Part shown: piece after piece, positions 13,265-15,271 of the stretch
Layout: the number at the start of each line of letters is the position of its first letter
Position numbering within the stretch: position 1 is the first letter of the stretch
Assembly (NCBI GenBank): GCA_022713905.1
Contig: JAIHTM010000034.1
Span: 1 to 15,271, forward strand
Length of the DNA stretch: 15,271 nt
Source of the DNA: Collinsella sp.
GTDB taxonomy: Bacteria; Actinomycetota; Coriobacteriia; Coriobacteriales; Coriobacteriaceae
Reading direction: 5' to 3'
Translations under genes and position numbers: made by a program
The notes under the pieces: generated by a model
The model's input: only the letters and a program-made list of their open reading frames with translations
The model's database searches: none
Told to the model about the DNA's origin: nothing

Positions 13265-15023
13265 AATGATGTCTCGCCGCTGCCTGATCGAGGCGGCTGC
13301 CGGTGCGCTGTTGCTTTCGGGCTGCTCGTCTCAGGACGAATCCTCGACCAAAAAGGTCAAAAAGCAGGACAAGATTAAAAAGGCCGAGTCCTCGGACGGT
13401 ACCAAGCACCTGCGCGATAAGGACGAGCTGTACGAGGTCTACGACGACTCGGGCATTGTGACCATGTACCTGACGGTCTCGCGCGGCAACAGCTCCGAGA
13501 ACACCGACCACAGCTGGGCAGAGATCAACACGTACTCGGTGTATGACTATGCCGACATGGGTGTGACGCGCTATCAGGTTATGGGCCTGCTGCAGCCGGG
13601 CGACGAAGAGGGCCCAGTTGCCGGCGAGGTTGGCTATGGCGAGGAAGCGCCCAATGCCACCGTGCAGGTGCGTGGCCAGACGTCGAGCGGTTATACGCAG
13701 AAGAACTACAAGGTGGAGCTCAAAAAAGGAAAAGGTACCTGGCGCCAGCAGCGTGCGATTGCGCTCAACAAGCACATGGGCGAGGGTATGCGTTTTCGCA
13801 ACAAGATGGCCTATGACCTTATCCGCGGGATTCCCCAGATGATGGGCCTGCGCACGCAGTTTGTGCATCTGTGGGTGTGCGACCAGACCGAAAAGTCCAA
13901 CGATACCTTTGAGGACTACGGCCTGTTTACGCAGGTGGAGCAGCTCAACAAGACGGCGCTTAAGGCACATGGCCTGGATAAGAGCGGGCACCTGTACAAG
14001 GTGAACAGCTTTGATTTCCATCGCTACGAGGACACCATTAAGCTTGCCGATGATCCCGACTACAACCAGGCAAGCTTTGAAGGCATGCTTGAGATTAAGG
14101 GCGATACGGACCACACCAAGCTCATCGAGATGCTCGATGCGCTCAACGACGAATCGCAAAAGATCGATGACGTTCTCGACACCTACTTTGATACCGAGAA
14201 CCTGGTCTATTGGATGGCGTTTCAGATCCTGACGGGCAACTGCGATACGCAGAACCGCAACTGCTATCTGTACAGCCCGCTCAACTCAAATACCTGGTAC
14301 TTTTTGGATTGGGACAACGATGGCATGCTGCGTAAGCTTGAGCTGAGCCTGAAGGGGTTTTCGGACTACGCGAGCTGGGAGCGCGGCGCAAGCAACTACT
14401 GGGGCAACGTGCTGTTTAACCGCGCGTTGCGCAGCAAGTCGTTCCGCAGCGAACTCGACCGTGCCGTCAAGGACTTGCGCTCGTATTTAACCGAGGAGCG
14501 CCTGAGCAAGATGATCGAGCATTATCGCGAGGTCACGGAGCCGCTTGTCTTTGCTGCGCCCGACCTGGAGCATCTGCCCGTGACCAAGGACGAATACGAG
14601 CAGATTGCCGCGGCGATTCCGTCCGAGATCGAGGAGAACTATAAGAGCTTTCGCGAGAGCTATAAAAAGCCCATGCCGTTCTACATTGGCGTGCCGCAGA
14701 TCGATAACGGCAAGCTGCGCATTAACTGGGATGCGTCCTACGACTTTGAGGCGCGCGACATTCGCTACACCGTAGAGCTTGCGCGCGACTATGCCATAAG
14801 CGATGTGGTCTTTAAGGCCGAGGACGTGCTGCTTCCCGAGGTGACCTGTGATGCGCCCGATACCGGCCAGTTTTTTGTGCGCGTGCGTGCCACCAACTCC
14901 GACGACTTTACGCAAGATGCGTTTGACTACTATGTGACCGACGACGGCAAGCACTACGGCGTGAAGTGCTTTTACGTGCAAGACGGCGGTAAGGTCGTGG
15001 AGGACACGTATGAGGAGGGCTAG
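13254..15023 (+). CDS. cotH: CotH-family kinase-like lipoprotein
   Basis: 589 residues from the ATG at 13254, chosen because GGGGAGGT (13242-13249) precedes it; the frame is open further upstream inside pelG. The N-terminus has SRRCLIE, a possible Tat signal, then a lipobox LSGC with C24, so it is probably anchored outside the membrane. A charged linker (about 27-60) follows. The CotH domain spans about 75-470: VQVRGQTSSGYTQKNYKVEL (R140), ALNKHM, FEDYGLFTQVEQLNK, TGNCDTQNRNCYLY (N329, D331) and FLDWDNDGM (D352, D354, D356), the metal/ATP residues expected of the family. The C-terminus (about 475-570) resembles a fibronectin type III-like domain. Known CotH proteins phosphorylate partners, such as spore coat proteins in Bacillus. 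Here the target is unknown; coupling to pelG and a VTC gene suggests cell-surface polymer or protein modification. Confidence 0.85.
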   Translation: MTDRMMSRRCLIEAAAGALLLSGCSSQDESSTKKVKKQDKIKKAESSDGTKHLRDKDELYEVYDDSGIVTMYLTVSRGNSSENTDHSWAEINTYSVYDYADMGVTRYQVMGLLQPGDEEGPVAGEVGYGEEAPNATVQVRGQTSSGYTQKNYKVELKKGKGTWRQQRAIALNKHMGEGMRFRNKMAYDLIRGIPQMMGLRTQFVHLWVCDQTEKSNDTFEDYGLFTQVEQLNKTALKAHGLDKSGHLYKVNSFDFHRYEDTIKLADDPDYNQASFEGMLEIKGDTDHTKLIEMLDALNDESQKIDDVLDTYFDTENLVYWMAFQILTGNCDTQNRNCYLYSPLNSNTWYFLDWDNDGMLRKLELSLKGFSDYASWERGASNYWGNVLFNRALRSKSFRSELDRAVKDLRSYLTEERLSKMIEHYREVTEPLVFAAPDLEHLPVTKDEYEQIAAAIPSEIEENYKSFRESYKKPMPFYIGVPQIDNGKLRINWDASYDFEARDIRYTVELARDYAISDVVFKAEDVLLPEVTCDAPDTGQFFVRVRATNSDDFTQDAFDYYVTDDGKHYGVKCFYVQDGGKVVEDTYEEG

Positions 15024-15271
15024 CGCGCTGCTTGAGCGCTTGGCGGCCCCGCCTGTGCGTGCCACGCAGGAGCGTTACCGCCATGAGCTCAAATATCTCA
15101 TTAACGAGGGCGAGCACGCCGCGCTTGCCTGTCGCATGGCGCCGGTGTTCAAGCTGGACAAGCATGCGCGAGCGGGCGGTTACACTATTCGCAGCCTGTA
15201 TTTTGATGACTACTGCAACTCGGCCTACGAGGAAAAAGACGCCGGTATTCTCATGCGCAAAAAGTATCGCG
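15010..15271 (+). CDS. VTC-domain (polyphosphate polymerase-like) protein, 3' end outside window
   Basis: Starting at ATG 15010, 87 residues are visible and the frame is open at the edge. A GGAGGA site (14999-15004) lies 5 bases upstream, inside the CotH gene, whose stop it overlaps by 14 bases. The visible part contains RYRHELKYLI (residues 22-31) and YTIRSLYFDDYCNSAYEEK (58-76), then RKKYR, the opening motifs of the VTC fold, with the basic and acidic residues that line its phosphate tunnel. Eukaryotic VTC4 makes polyphosphate from ATP; bacterial relatives are annotated as polyphosphate polymerase domain proteins and often neighbour CotH and DUF4956 membrane genes. The function here is inferred from family, and the catalytic core is mostly outside the window. 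Confidence 0.88.
   Translation, partial: MRRASALLERLAAPPVRATQERYRHELKYLINEGEHAALACRMAPVFKLDKHARAGGYTIRSLYFDDYCNSAYEEKDAGILMRKKYR

Noticed and set aside
13125..14159. 344-codon minus-strand open frame opposite CotH
   Set aside because: Shadow of the CotH reading frame; no start signal and no recognisable domain.

Overview
The window joins two very different stretches of DNA. From about position 2750 to the left edge it is visibly AT-rich. From about 5300 to the right edge it is GC-rich with strong GC bias at third codon positions. The GC-rich part encodes a Pel-type exopolysaccharide locus of monoderm style: it has a c-di-GMP receptor, a deacetylase, a glycosyltransferase and a flippase-like protein, but no outer-membrane export genes are seen. 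Codon use, the lipoprotein and the gene set suggest a GC-rich Gram-positive gut actinobacterium of the Coriobacteriia, possibly Collinsella. That assignment is inference; no rRNA or other marker gene is present.

Layout. Positions 1-2689 (minus strand) hold a lactococcin-972-type bacteriocin cassette: secreted bacteriocin, a large membrane protein of the bacteriocin-associated immunity family, and the start of an ABC transporter ATPase cut by the window edge. Directly beyond the bacteriocin start, on the plus strand, lies a 5'-truncated SIR2-like gene (2754-3704). Its reading frame opens just before the hallmark GYSLNDPDIQ, so the NAD-binding half is missing. From 3705 to 4619 there is no intact gene. 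This stretch has a possible broken minus-strand gene, a perfect hairpin, one strong intrinsic terminator (4094-4124), and four copies of a CGGAAGT-type repeat arranged as two inverted pairs. Next is a small two-gene unit (4620-5220): a 57-residue protein and an XRE-family regulator, preceded by a 13-bp-arm perfect palindrome that looks like its operator. It resembles a toxin-antitoxin locus whose toxin may be truncated.

From 5375 to the right edge runs one tightly coupled operon on the plus strand. It contains PelD (degenerate SDR domain, membrane segment, GAF, degenerate GGDEF with an intact RxxD c-di-GMP site), PelE (membrane plus TPR-like), a DUF2194/PelA-type deacetylase, PelF, PelG, a CotH-family lipoprotein, and the start of a VTC-domain protein. 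Five of the six junctions overlap (TTGA, ATGA, ATGA, 11 bp, 14 bp) and the sixth has a 3-bp gap.

How it works together (inference). PelF would polymerise a cationic amino-sugar polymer from a UDP-sugar, with PelD, PelE and PelG forming the c-di-GMP-gated membrane complex and the DUF2194 protein deacetylating the product outside. The coupled CotH and VTC genes suggest that a surface kinase-like modification and/or polyphosphate-type chemistry is tied to Pel production. The left half is an accessory region (bacteriocin, SIR2 remnant, toxin-antitoxin remnant, repeats) next to this operon.
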